NCBI GenBank assembly: GCA_029851415.1
Contig: CM056743.1
Span: 73,057,186 to 73,121,185 of the forward strand
Origin: Eretmocerus hayati
Lineage: Eukaryota > Arthropoda > Insecta > Hymenoptera > Aphelinidae
Length of the DNA stretch: 64,000 bases
Direction: 5' to 3'
A program made the position numbers and the translations under genes. Below are positions 46,141 to 55,380 of the stretch, piece after piece; positions within the stretch are counted from its first letter, which is position 1, and the number at the start of each line of letters is the position of its first letter. Under the pieces are notes generated by a model. The model saw nothing but the letters and a program-made list of their open reading frames with translations. It was not told where the DNA came from and did not search any database.

Positions 46141-46284
46141 AACAGATTTCTTTTTTCTTTCAACTCCTCTCTCACGAGGCATTCGGGTACTTTGACTTTT
46201 CACCAATCTGTTTACTTGGACACTTATCATCCGCAGAACCTCGTTCGAGGCCCTCAGACTTCTCGTCCGTCACCAAGAATCACT

Positions 46285-49213
46285 CTAGTTTCTGAATTGA
46301 CAATCAGAGCACGTTTGCACCGTGACACCGGCCTTGCCGCACAGCTGACACTTCTCACCCACTGATGTGGTACCAGCAGTTGGCATGAGTACGTCTGGAC
46401 AATCCGAGGCAGTGTGACCAATGGCGGAGCACTTATAGCACGTACGCGTGGGACAACTGTTGGCAAAGTTATCCGGCTTGTTGCAATTGAAGCAGAGGCC
46501 CTTACTCATCTGCTCTTCTCTCGGCATCCGATCTCCGCCTACTCTCGCACGACCAGTACCAGGTGGCCTACGGGGACTATATGGGGCATACGGTGGATAA
46601 TGGCACATCATTGGGTAGGAAGGCCATTGTCCGGGTGTTGGCACCCACGGACCTACAGTAGCTGGCTGGTTCGGCGGTGTCAGCGTTGGAGCACTCGGCT
46701 GAGGGGTACTCGGGACTGGCACGGCCTTAGGTGGTGTGTCGCGCGAAGCGACGGGTGGACTGTTCTGAGTAGGCTTTGCGTCATTTTTACCCCCTTGACC
46801 ACGATTGCGATTTTGATTCACGTTTTGAGCATTCGGGGCTGGCTTTGGCGCCTCAGTCTCATTTTGTTCTGTGCCGGCCATTTCGTTCCACCCTGGCCTG
46901 CTCTTTGGTGGCGGCTGCGTGGGTCCCTGATACCGCTCCAGGTATCCGCGAACGGTCCTTGGGTGGAGGTGCAGTGTACCTGGCATCCAAGTCTTTGCTC
47001 CGCTCGTACTTCTGGCCATAGTGTTGGATATCGTCCAGCGTTCTCACCCTCTTTGATTCCAGGTACTTACGTAGCTCCGGCAATAAATTACGTCGAACTA
47101 TTCCGAACACATCTCGCTCACGAGGCGGCCTTTTCAAGTGTCCCAAAATTATCTTAACACAGGTCAAATACTTGGCAATTTTCTCGCCTTTGGTCTGAGT
47201 ACGGTGCTGGAGTTCATCCATGACGTCCTGGCGAACTAAATGGCCCACGTATTGCTTTCTGAAAGCTTGCTTGAAATCCGGCCAAGTTTCAAATTCACCC
47301 TGATGAGTTCGATACCAACTCCGAGCGTCCCTTGTTAACGCGGCCGGCGCAGCTGATAGCATCTCAGCGTCTGTTACGGGTAGCATCCGTCGGCAATCTT
47401 TCAAGTTGGCCAGGAAGTCTTCTGGGCCATTCCGTTCACCACCACCAAAGCTGATTTTCATGCTTTGTAGCATCTTAATCACCTGAAACGTCCTTCCATT
47501 TACACGACCGGCCTGACTCCAATTTGACTCATCGTCTGAGGTATCATACTCCGATTCACTGCTATCATCTCTTCTACGATTGCGACGGCCTGCTCTACGC
47601 CGGGGGTCTCGTGAATCCCGCGATCCCTGTCGTCTACCCCTGCGACTCGGCCGGTCTGAATCTGAGTCTGACCGTCTACTCCGTTGTGAACGTCGTGGGG
47701 GTGAACTATCCGATGAGCTATCGCGCTCTCGACGGTTGTCGCGCCACCTATCAGCATCCCTCGGCCTGCGGTCCGGACTACGTCTCGAATTACGACCGGT
47801 GGGACGGCTTTCCGGAGTTCGGTCTCGTTGAGGCCGATGGCTACGCGATGAGTATTGTCGGCCTGGAGGTTCCCGAGAGTGATCATTCGCTCTTCGAGTA
47901 CGAGTATCTCGAGGCTCGGTGCGGCTATGACGGCTTTCCCCAGAGCAATCACGTCTGTGCAGTCGACTGTCTGACTCAACTTGCTCATTCTGGGGTGTTC
48001 GAGAACGATCCGGAATTACACGTGTTGGCCCCAGATCAACGCGATTACCACGGCTATCATTCGATCGATCGCGTGGAGGATACTCCACGTAGGCCTTTCT
48101 ATTCTGGCCTGGACACCGCTCGAAGCGCCCTCTATTCACTGGCTCCGCACGGCTGTGATGGCTGTCAACTACCCGCTTCTCGGCCTGACCTTCACGGTCA
48201 CGATATCTTTCACCCGCTCTGTCGTACGGCCTTGATTTCCCTTGACCAATTGGACTTCGTCGGGTGCTATAGTCCGTATAAGCAGGAGGTGGGTCATCGT
48301 CACTAGAGTCGTCACGACGATCACGTTCAGTGTCGTAATCTCGACATCGACCGCGGCCTGTGTCCGGTTTCCTCTTTGGAATTGCCCCGGAACCTAGTTG
48401 TTCGTGATCTCCGTCCCACCACATCATCTCGCCGCGTGACAGTTCGGGATTGGCCTGCAACCGCCTTTCTATCGACCGGTAATCAGCGGCTAAGCATCTA
48501 TCGCTTGGTGTCACCGGTGGTCGCCTTGGCACAAACGGTTCTGGGATTTCGCGCTCCCTACTCGGCCTGGGACTCCCGTAATTTGAACTCTCGCCTCCAC
48601 TTTCCGATTGAGACCGTTGGTTCCTTGAATTCCTCTCCACTCCTCGAAGGTCGGCCATGGCAGTATTCACTCTATGCATAGCAGCCCGCGATTCAGTGAT
48701 CAAGGAACCGTGCGAACCGGCTCTCACGAGGCCTTCAACCGGTGGCAAGTCGTCCGCTATAGTTGTTGATCTATGAGGCTGTCCCCAACTCGGCAGTGGC
48801 CTATCAGGTGTGTAAGCTCCGGCCAGCAGGGACCCAGTCTGGTCCCGCAATCGTGGCATCAACCGAAGGCCCAATGGTGCCGGTTGGAAGTGATATCCAG
48901 TCGACAGTGGGAATGAGACTCGGCTAGCAGCGGGTGATGGAATCGGGCCTGATATACTACTTGTCACTTGGAGCGAAGAGACAGTACTAGTCAGGACCGG
49001 AGTGATGACCGTCGTACTGACGGAGGTGGGCACAAAATTCGTCGCCGCTGAGGTATTTGCCACCACTGATGATATGGGTGACGCTGAGGTGACCCCGATC
49101 GCTGGAATTGCGGATACCAACGGTTCCACAGGTAGTCCGGCCATATCGGCACACTGGAGCTCACCCGGTAACACCATCATAGGTGTCTCGGCCTTCTCCT
49201 TACCTTTGGCCAT
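46285..49213 (-). pseudogene. gag: Gag polyprotein with RS-rich domain and zinc knuckles, frameshifted
   Basis: The 784-codon first frame starts MAKGKEKAETPM. It has a low-complexity Thr/Ser N-terminus, a long Arg/Ser/Asp-rich middle (SDSDRPSRRGRRQGSRDSRD), and a retrotransposon Gag capsid domain (MKISFGGGERNGPEDFLANL to RRNLLPELRKYLES). The reading then passes, near 46,960, to another frame (244 codons, ending 46,285) with a Pro-rich linker and CCHC knuckles CFNCNKPDNFANSC, CYKCSAIGHTASDC and a third partial CQLCGKAG. Both parts belong to one Gag, so a one-base indel or a frameshift site joins them; simple decay is likelier. The knuckles bind packaged RNA. No pol follows. Confidence 0.8.
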
Positions 49214-49299
49214 CGTTACTTTTACTCTGCGCTTTCAATTTACGAACGAAGAAACTCTAAATCGACCTAACACTTCCCAAAAATCCCACTCTGCGGCCT

Positions 49300-50110
49300 T
49301 CTAATCCCCCTAGTTTCTCGGCAAATTCTCCCCAACCGACCAAGAAGCGTCAAATTCCGACCAAAATCCCAAATTTCACGTTCACGGCCAGTTATCATAC
49401 ACACCTGTCAGGATATAGTCCACCTGAGCTGTAAAAATCAACACAAAGAATCCTCGGAAACCCTAACAGTCACGCGTATGCCGCCATATCCAATTAAATA
49501 AGTCTCGGCAATCCCTCTTCGACTAATCACGGCCTGGATTCTATGAAGGAATCCCCTAAAGCCCCTAAAACTATCTGCCAGAGTCCACCAGGGATAGGGG
49601 TGAACAAGAGAAACTCCGTAGAATTTCTTCAGCCGGGTAATAGGTGCTCAAATGGGATATGGTGTGATTAGGATAGGTAGAATTCCAGAGCTATTCTTGG
49701 GAAATATTCAAATCATATCCACACACATGCACGGGAGGATAAATCAGCAACCAGTGGTTCGGGAATTTTTCTCAAGAGGGAAAATACACTTCCAGTGGCC
49801 TATACACAAGTAAGATGCCAATGGAGAAGTCTACTTGAGGTCAACAGGCCTCAAAAAAAATTCTCTAAGGGGAAACTCGACCAGATCCTAGGTGGCAGGG
49901 CTGCAGAAGGGACAAGAAAAAGATTCACATGTGGGGAAAAATACTCACAATCAGGTTGACCAGGGTATGAGAGAGGGTCACTCACTACAACTACACGCGA
50001 TGAGCCTCGTACGCACGCAACGATAGGAAATTCTCAAATTTCCTCGGCCGGGGTACACCTATAACGTCTTTGTAACAGTTACGACACGTCCAAAAATTCC
50101 TCAGAGCGGC
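49300..50110. other. Retrotransposon 5' untranslated region
   Basis: Lies between the gag start (49,213) and the primer binding site (50,914). No ORF of note. GGCC-containing phrases are scattered through it, as elsewhere in this element. Confidence 0.45.
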
Positions 50111-50114
50111 CTAA

Positions 50115-50870
50115 ATGCGGCTACGACGGTTTCAAAGCGGCCTAAGGGTGATCACAAATTTTTCAGAGTGGCCAGAGTACGTCCAGAAAATTTTTCGAAC
50201 GGCTAGAATGCGTTCAAAAATGTTTCAGATCGGCCAGAGGGTGATCACAAATTTTTCCGAGAGGCTGGGAGCACCCAGAAAAATTTTAAAGTGGCCTAAG
50301 TATGGTCAGAAAATTTTTCAGACGGCTAGAATGCGTCCAAAAATGTTTCAAGTCGGCCAAAGTGCGATCAAAAATTTTTCAGAGTGGCCAAGTGCACTCA
50401 GAAAGTTTCTAAAGTGGCCTAAGTATGCTCAGAAAATTTTTCAGACGGCTAGAATGCGTCTAAAATTTTTCAAGTCGGCCTTAGTGTGATCAAAAATTTT
50501 TCAGAGTGGCCAAGTGCACTCAGAAAATTTTTAAAGTGGCCAAAGTATGCTCAGAAAATTTTTCGAACGGCTAGAATGCGTCCAAAAATGTTTCCGATCG
50601 GCCAGAGAGTGATCACAAATTTTTCCGAGGGGCTAGGAGCACTCAGAGAAATTTTAAAGTGGCCTAAGTATGCTCAGAAAATTTTTCAGACAGCTAGATT
50701 GCGTCTAAAAATTTTTCAGATCGGCCAAAATGTGACCAAAAACTTTCCAGAGTGGCTAAGTGCACTCTGAAAATTTTTAAAGTGGCCCACGTACGTCCAG
50801 AAAATTTTTCAAACGGCTAGAATGCGTTCAAAAATTTTCCAGGTCGGCCAAAATGTCGCGCACTTAATGC
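50115..50870. repeat. ~122-bp tandem repeat of four ~30-bp modules
   Basis: CAGAAAATTTTTC recurs at about 50,174, 50,308, 50,430, 50,552, 50,676 and 50,792, a 122-bp period; within each unit AAATTTTTC followed by an (A/G)CGGC(C/T)A phrase recurs every ~30 bp. It lies in the 5' leader of the retrotransposon next to the primer binding site. ORFs running through it (50,115-50,489, 50,486-50,770) only reflect the repeat length. Confidence 0.85.
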
Positions 50871-50913
50871 TACGGCCAGTAACTAACTACCAGAATTTTT
50901 AGAATCGCGTGAG

Positions 50914-50930
50914 TCCTGTCACGGTCGCCA
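50914..50930 (-). promoter_or_regulatory. Primer binding site (tRNA-type)
   Basis: On the minus strand TGGCGACCGTGACAGGA lies 2 nt after the LTR end ...CACGTCACA. TGG at the start complements a tRNA CCA end; the sequence fits the 3' end of an insect tRNA-Arg as used by some Gypsy-group elements (from memory of the family, not checked). Confidence 0.7.
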
Positions 50931-50932
50931 TT

Positions 50933-51064
50933 TGTGACGTGGTAAATGGATTACCAGCACAACTAATTTATATTCGCCGAACTTTGCGCGCGAGACCTGC
51001 GATTTAGGTTAAGAGTCCGTCGAATATAAATTAGTTGTGCTGGTAATCCATTCACCACGTCACA
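50933..51064. repeat. Palindromic remnant of the 5' LTR
   Basis: 132 bp running from TGTGACGTGGTAAATGG to CCATTCACCACGTCACA. The two halves are inverted copies of the last ~50 bp of the LTR (TATAAATTAGTTGTGCTGG in each), joined by the Gly/Arg-free segment AGACCTGCGATTTAGGTTAA. A normal 5' LTR should be 2.8 kb; here nearly all of it is gone. Confidence 0.75.
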
Positions 51065-51097
51065 ACAGGTTGTGATAGGATGTTCAATGGATCCATT

Positions 51098-51310
51098 TTA
51101 GAAGCCATTTTTACTTACTTTGAAGCCTAACGATTTGAGGAAAGCCACACTCTTTCTCGTGAGAGGAAGACGCTTTGATTTCACCTTCCTCTTCCTAGAT
51201 TCCACTCTGAACTGAGTGGAATGGGTTGAAGGTGGTTGATTAAATACAATCATCTCCCACTCTTCATTTATCTCTTTCTCGTAGATGGAATTCCAAAACA
51301 ACCTCTTCAT
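51098..51310 (-). CDS. Small basic Polinton protein
   Basis: 70 codons from ATG 51,310, overlapping the 3' end of the penton gene in another frame. It ends with RKRKVKSKRLPLTRKSVAFL, then KSLGFKV. A short basic protein ending in L(T/S)xxNxxFLxSLGFKV is a usual neighbour of the penton gene in Polinton-type elements; its role is unknown, perhaps virion core or capsid cement. The frame extends to 51,367 if an earlier ATG is used. Confidence 0.5.
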   Translation of the reverse strand: MKRLFWNSIYEKEINEEWEMIVFNQPPSTHSTQFRVESRKRKVKSKRLPLTRKSVAFLKSLGFKVSKNGF

Positions 51311-52031
51311 TACGGAAATTAATAAGTTTTCTCTTTTGATCACAAATTCTGATGGAGATATTATCAATACAATTCGTTGGAATTGGTAAATAAATGAAAT
51401 TCGAAGGTTTTATATTAATTTTATAACCAACTTCAACGTCAGGTGAAAATTCATAAATGACGTGGTTCAGTTTTCCATTCACGTATGATCCCGTAGTTAT
51501 ACTACTCTCAATCACAATCCAATCTGTATCATTGATATTGATCTCTTTACTCGATTCATGCCATTGAAATGCTGGAATTTTCCTTCCTGCTCTAGTTATT
51601 GGATCATAAAATCCCAGAACTGATCCAAGATTGTTCTCTTGTGTAAAATCTAACTGATAATGTGAAAATATTTCTGTTCTCAGTGTGTTACGATTCCCTC
51701 TCAATAACAATGGATAATCTTCATCTTTCGTTATGGATGAAGGATTTTTGATTTGCATATGACGAGCTATTACACCTCGCAGAAATTCTTGAATGTCTGT
51801 TAAATCATAAGAACCAATAGGTAATTCAATAACTTCTTTTTCGTCAAAATACAACTTGTTATTATTCTCAGTTACATTTGGAATACTGTTATAACACTTG
51901 AAGTTGATCAACGCTAATTCATAAACTTTTTTTTCGTTATTACAGTACACTTTTGGTTCGATCACTTGATTGAATTCACTACCTATTCCGGAAATTGTGA
52001 ATGTAAAAGACATATCCGTATCACGGTTCAC
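51264..52031 (-). CDS. mCP: Penton / minor capsid protein (single jelly roll)
   Basis: 255 aa. It has the shape of Polinton penton proteins: an N-terminal FTFTISGIGSEFNQVIEPKV strand, the ELALINFKCYNSIPNV motif, an IELPIGSYDLTDIQEFLRGV helix, LGSVLGF, and the conserved C-terminal block INIKPSNFIYLPIPTN...ISIRICDQ ending in a leucine-rich strand. Penton proteins occupy the five-fold vertices of the icosahedral capsid. ATG 52,031 overlaps the protease stop by 11 nt; ATG 52,013 is an alternative that would avoid it. The frame is intact. The gene is cotranscribed with the protease and phospholipase genes by position, and was followed by the major capsid gene before the LTR element inserted. Confidence 0.85.
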   Translation of the reverse strand: MNRDTDMSFTFTISGIGSEFNQVIEPKVYCNNEKKVYELALINFKCYNSIPNVTENNNKLYFDEKEVIELPIGSYDLTDIQEFLRGVIARHMQIKNPSSITKDEDYPLLLRGNRNTLRTEIFSHYQLDFTQENNLGSVLGFYDPITRAGRKIPAFQWHESSKEININDTDWIVIESSITTGSYVNGKLNHVIYEFSPDVEVGYKINIKPSNFIYLPIPTNCIDNISIRICDQKRKLINFRNEEVVLEFHLRERDK

Positions 52032-52401
52032 TTAGTTTTAGTAATTCACACATTCTCCTTAGGAAAGCTACACTCAACTCTCCACAGTTACTTTGTCCGA
52101 GAGTTTGATATGGATGTCTATTGTAAAAAATTTTACAGTTTGGTGAACTATCAATCCAATATTTTACAAGTTCTTTCGGGGGAGGAAGGGAACCAAAGGA
52201 ATTGAAGTAAAATATTTCATCACCATACTTCAAGACAGCAGTCCAGTGCGTACCCTGACCTCTTGAATCATCGAGATTCACTATAAACGACTCGTAGAAT
52301 CTAGGTGGAGGGGAAGGAAGATTAGTACGTGAGAAAATACCTCCGAAATATGGGATATCATGTGCAGCTTCGTATAACTCTTTTCCACTAGTACCCTTCA
52401 C
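52021..52401 (-). CDS. PRO: Adenain-like cysteine protease (maturation protease)
   Basis: 126 aa, short but with all landmarks of the C5/adenovirus-type protease: catalytic His in GTHWTAVLK, Asn/acidic partner in YFNSFG, PPKELVKYW, the oxyanion Gln in YNRHPYQTLG and nucleophile Cys in SNCGELSVAFL. In Polintons and adintoviruses this enzyme cleaves capsid and core precursors during virion maturation. Its start overlaps the end of the phospholipase-like gene by 14 nt and its stop overlaps the penton start, so the three form one compact minus-strand block. The residue aligned with the acidic member of the triad is Asn, which is also seen in relatives. Confidence 0.88.
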   Translation of the reverse strand: MKGTSGKELYEAAHDIPYFGGIFSRTNLPSPPPRFYESFIVNLDDSRGQGTHWTAVLKYGDEIFYFNSFGSLPPPKELVKYWIDSSPNCKIFYNRHPYQTLGQSNCGELSVAFLRRMCELLKLSEP

Positions 52402-53077
52402 TTTCTTTTTTTTTCCCCTTGGACTTTTTCTTTCTCTTGTTATTAAGTGAACCTCCTCTTTTTTCTCGGGGATATGGATTCAGGTATAGTCCTTTCCCCT
52501 CTAGAGCTCTGTTATGTCGTTTTAATTCTTCTAATTGTTTCTTATCAGTTTTCAACGTATTTATCGTCTTTACAACGTTAGCGGCGCCACCTGCCAACGA
52601 AGCAATTGCTCCCAATACTCCAAGAGGAGGTAAAAATCCACCGCGTTGGGCGAGAAGCAAATCTCTCCGATTGGAGCTGTTCCTTACAGACCTCTTTTTC
52701 TTACGATGCCGCGCTTTCTTCACAAGTCTCTTACGATTCTTCAGACCCATTCCAAATAAGCGCTTACCGCGCATTACTCCTGCAACACCTGTAGCTGCTA
52801 TCCTTCCGAGGAATGTACCATTTCTCATCCGTTCTTGAGCAGCTCGCTGTAACTCGAGATCTGCTTCGTGTCGTTTTTCCAAATCCTTGTTTAAGTGATA
52901 GAATATATCATGTCGGTAACAAGCCTCATCTAAGGAGTTTATAGGTTGATCATTACGTGCTAATCGTTCCTGTAACCTGGTTCCTGGTCCACAAAAATTA
53001 TAACCGGGTATATGAATTTCGAATGGAAGTTTGTTGATTACTCCATTAACGAGTCCTCTTCCTTGCAGAGGATACAT
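52388..53077 (-). CDS. Phospholipase A2-like / core protein
   Basis: 229 codons from ATG 53,077 (the frame is open to ATG 53,203, but MYPLQGRGLVN is the usual start in relatives and the longer start would overlap the ATPase gene). Residues 10-60 form a parvovirus-type phospholipase A2 domain: PGYNFCGPGT is the Ca-binding loop (YxGxG form) and DEACYRHDIFYH the His-Asp catalytic helix. Next come a highly basic region (KKARHRKKKRSVR) and a glycine/alanine hydrophobic stretch (PPLGVLGAIASLAGGAANVV) like adenovirus pVI/pX-type core proteins, and a basic tail. In related virions this lipase helps membrane passage during entry. Conserved key residues are present. Confidence 0.8.
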   Translation of the reverse strand: MYPLQGRGLVNGVINKLPFEIHIPGYNFCGPGTRLQERLARNDQPINSLDEACYRHDIFYHLNKDLEKRHEADLELQRAAQERMRNGTFLGRIAATGVAGVMRGKRLFGMGLKNRKRLVKKARHRKKKRSVRNSSNRRDLLLAQRGGFLPPLGVLGAIASLAGGAANVVKTINTLKTDKKQLEELKRHNRALEGKGLYLNPYPREKRGGSLNNKRKKKSKGKKKESEGY

Positions 53078-53189
53078 GTGACATGTTGAGCACAGTACAG
53101 TACACTGAATATAATAACACGAACTACACATATTTATAGTCTTTTGATTCTTTGATGAGCAGTAGTCTTGATTAAAACAGTGAGCAATC

Positions 53190-53894
53190 ATGAGATTCAT
53201 CAAGCAAAAGGACGGTATTTCTATGATTGATGTGAATCAATGCGGAATCGAAGAACCTAGTAGCAAGCACGGGAACCTTCTTCCAGATTCAATTCGCTGT
53301 TTGATTTGTGGACCTTCAGGTAGTGGAAAGACTCATGTTTTGTTATCGCTACTCATCGATCCGAAGGGTTTATCATTCAAGAATATATATATTTACTCAA
53401 AAACTTTGGATCAGTCTAAATATCAATTCTTGAAACGTGTTATGGAATCGACACCAGCAAAGGAAAGTGGAATGAAGTATGCTGAATTTTCAGAAGAATC
53501 TGACGTTATAGATCCTTGTGAAGTACTTCCACACTCAATAGTGATATTTGATGATATTTTTGGAAAAAACCTAGATATAATACAAAAATTTTTTACAATG
53601 TCCCGTCATAGAGAAATCGATTGTTTCTTCCTTTGTCAGTCGTATGCAAGGATACCTAAGCATTACATAAGAGATAGCTCCAATTTGATAATTATTCATA
53701 AACAGGATTCAACAAACTTGCGCTTGATCTGGCAAAATCATGCAATATCAGATATGAACTTTGAAACCTTCAGAGATATCTCTTCAGCCTGTTGGAAAGA
53801 TGATTTCGGTTTTTTAGTTATCGATAAAACTCGCTCACTAACGAAAGGTGGAAAATATCGGAAAGGATTCAACGTATTCATTCAATTCGATTGA
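53190..53894 (+). CDS. ATP: FtsK/HerA-type genome-packaging ATPase
   Basis: 234 aa. Walker A GPSGSGKT follows RCLICG; Walker B is SIVIFDDIFG; further motifs are FFTMSRHREIDCFFLCQSYA (sensor/Arg region) and NLIIIHKQD. This is the A32-like packaging ATPase that pumps DNA into the capsid in Polintons, adintoviruses and NCLDV relatives. It is transcribed away from the phospholipase gene; about 110 bp between 53,077 and 53,190 must hold two divergent promoters (TATTTATAG near 53,130). The next plus-strand gene begins 41 bp downstream. The frame is intact. Confidence 0.9.
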   Translation: MRFIKQKDGISMIDVNQCGIEEPSSKHGNLLPDSIRCLICGPSGSGKTHVLLSLLIDPKGLSFKNIYIYSKTLDQSKYQFLKRVMESTPAKESGMKYAEFSEESDVIDPCEVLPHSIVIFDDIFGKNLDIIQKFFTMSRHREIDCFFLCQSYARIPKHYIRDSSNLIIIHKQDSTNLRLIWQNHAISDMNFETFRDISSACWKDDFGFLVIDKTRSLTKGGKYRKGFNVFIQFD

Positions 53895-53935
53895 TTTGAA
53901 TCTGCTTTGCCTTACGAAAGAAAGAAACATCAAGA

Positions 53936-55270
53936 ATGGATAGAACCAAAAAAACACCAGTCAAGAGGATCCTGAAGAAAAATTTTTTTAGAAGAAGTGA
54001 TTCAAATAACGGAAAAAATATAAAGAAAAAGATTCAAGAGAAAAGTGAAGATTCGCTGATCAAGAAAAAAATATTCAATACTTCCGAGATTCTCCGTAAA
54101 AAATATCGTGATTTGAAGATAGACAAACAAATACACGATAATGAAAATTCGGAAGTATTACAGCCCCTAACAAAACAATTACAGGAGATAATTGACAACA
54201 CTGAGATTTTGCATAAAATCAGTGATAAAGTGGGAATCAAAAGAGAAAATTCAAATGAAGATTCTAATTCTTCTGAGGAAGATGATGACGAAGAAGTTTT
54301 CAAAGATGCTCAAAAAGATGATGATTTGGAAAAGAAATTTGAAGAATCAATGAGGGTTGTAGACCTACCCAGGAAATCAAGTTATAACCAAGAAATCTTA
54401 GGTATTCCGGAAGTTTTGAGAAAAAATAAGAGAAGATTAGAATCTCCATTCATCTTACAGAAACCAAAGAAAACCAAAAAAAATCTAAGTCTGCTTGGTT
54501 CTTTTAGAGAAGCATCATCGTCTCAAATGGAAGTCGATGAGCCAGTTAATTTAGAAAAATCCGTGCATGAAATGATGAATAATCCAGAAGGATGGCCCAA
54601 CTATTTAGACTTTGTTCATAAGAATTTAGGTTCGTTGAGCACTGAATACTTCACAAACTTTTTTGTTAGAAAAGATGGTTTTGACAAATCCTATGGCCCA
54701 TTCTTTGATGGAAATATTTTGAAAATTGGAAGGTCTACACTGATGCTAGAAAAAGAAACAGATCGTATTTTGATTGACTCGATCCATTCTTTCCGAGGGA
54801 CACGAGGACTTTATGAATTACTATTCATGACAAGACCAAACAACTTCGACGCAGCTGATTCGAGAGCATACAAGCAAATTTTAGAAATCTGCTGCGCTCA
54901 TAAAATCGATTACGATCCAAAGAAAAAAACCAAAAGTTCGAGAGGATTCCAATATAAGAAAATTATTCGTCCTCTAATTGAAAATATACCTCCTGGAATG
55001 ACAGATTCATCTTCAGAAAATGGGAGCCCTAAAAAATTGTCACATATTTTGAACTCATCTGAGGAAGATATGAATGGAACTGGTCTAAAATCTCTGATGA
55101 AACATATAGAGACAGATGATTTCTCAAGATTTCATAATGAGAATAATATTGAATATCTGTGGTTCGATGATCCAAACGAGTTAACTGACCGTTTGTACTT
55201 AATACTAGCAGCCATAAAATCAAGTGATAATAACCTCTTCAATGAATGTCATTCCATCATAGAAGAATGA
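53936..55270 (+). CDS. Polinton protein with GLYELL (DUF8207-like) domain
   Basis: 444 aa. The first 200 residues are charged and likely disordered (KKTPVKRILKKNFFRRSDSN, then an acidic SSEEDDDEEVF run). Residues ~200-350 form a conserved domain: GRSTLMLEK...GTRGLYELLFMTRP...YKQILEICCAH and a RGFQYKKIIRPL end. This GLxELL pattern is that of DUF8207, common in insect Polinton-type elements and of unknown function; a DNA- or capsid-associated role is only a guess. It follows the ATPase by 41 bp. The frame is intact and ends 40 bp before the TATA box of the next gene. Confidence 0.7.
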   Translation: MDRTKKTPVKRILKKNFFRRSDSNNGKNIKKKIQEKSEDSLIKKKIFNTSEILRKKYRDLKIDKQIHDNENSEVLQPLTKQLQEIIDNTEILHKISDKVGIKRENSNEDSNSSEEDDDEEVFKDAQKDDDLEKKFEESMRVVDLPRKSSYNQEILGIPEVLRKNKRRLESPFILQKPKKTKKNLSLLGSFREASSSQMEVDEPVNLEKSVHEMMNNPEGWPNYLDFVHKNLGSLSTEYFTNFFVRKDGFDKSYGPFFDGNILKIGRSTLMLEKETDRILIDSIHSFRGTRGLYELLFMTRPNNFDAADSRAYKQILEICCAHKIDYDPKKKTKSSRGFQYKKIIRPLIENIPPGMTDSSSENGSPKKLSHILNSSEEDMNGTGLKSLMKHIETDDFSRFHNENNIEYLWFDDPNELTDRLYLILAAIKSSDNNLFNECHSIIEE

Positions 55271-55309
55271 CGTGAAGGGGGGTGGATTAGAGACTAATTC
55301 AGGAGGGGC

Positions 55310-55317
55310 TATAAAAG
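55310..55317 (+). promoter_or_regulatory. TATA box of the coiled-coil gene
   Basis: TATAAAAG, a consensus TATA box, 64 bp upstream of the ATG at 55,381, with a CATTCATTCATTATTCACT initiator-like stretch between them. Confidence 0.65.
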
Positions 55318-55380
55318 GAGTAGACAAGAGCCAATAGCTTCATTCATTCATTATTCACTATTCATTAATCAAGTAGCATA

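Larger units (their letters stand above)
41931..51064 (-). mobile_element. Pol-less Gypsy-like LTR retrotransposon inserted in the Polinton
   Basis: Minus orientation: 5' end 51,064, 3' LTR 41,931-44,714. It has a primer binding site, a gag gene and a polypurine tract but no protease, RT or integrase that I can find, so it is non-autonomous. Flanks are AATAG on one side and AACAG/ACAGG on the other, at best a mutated target duplication. It separates the Polinton major capsid gene from the penton/protease block. LTR sequence matches the solo LTR at 3434-6277. Confidence 0.8.

Noticed and set aside
45633..46295. 220-codon ORF with HHTFTKALRSS repeats
   Set aside because: Direct product of the ~62-bp tandem repeat; mirrored frames on the other strand are equally open.
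46414..48306. Long plus-strand ORFs (46,414-47,157; 47,524-48,306) opposite gag
   Set aside because: They are antisense to a Gag with recognisable capsid and zinc-knuckle motifs; the openness comes from the Arg/Ser-rich codons of the gag strand.
50115..50770. 124- and 94-codon ORFs with repeated FSEWP-type phrases as a repeat protein
   Set aside because: Unit length (122 bp) is not a multiple of three, the phrases shift, and the position is an LTR-element leader.
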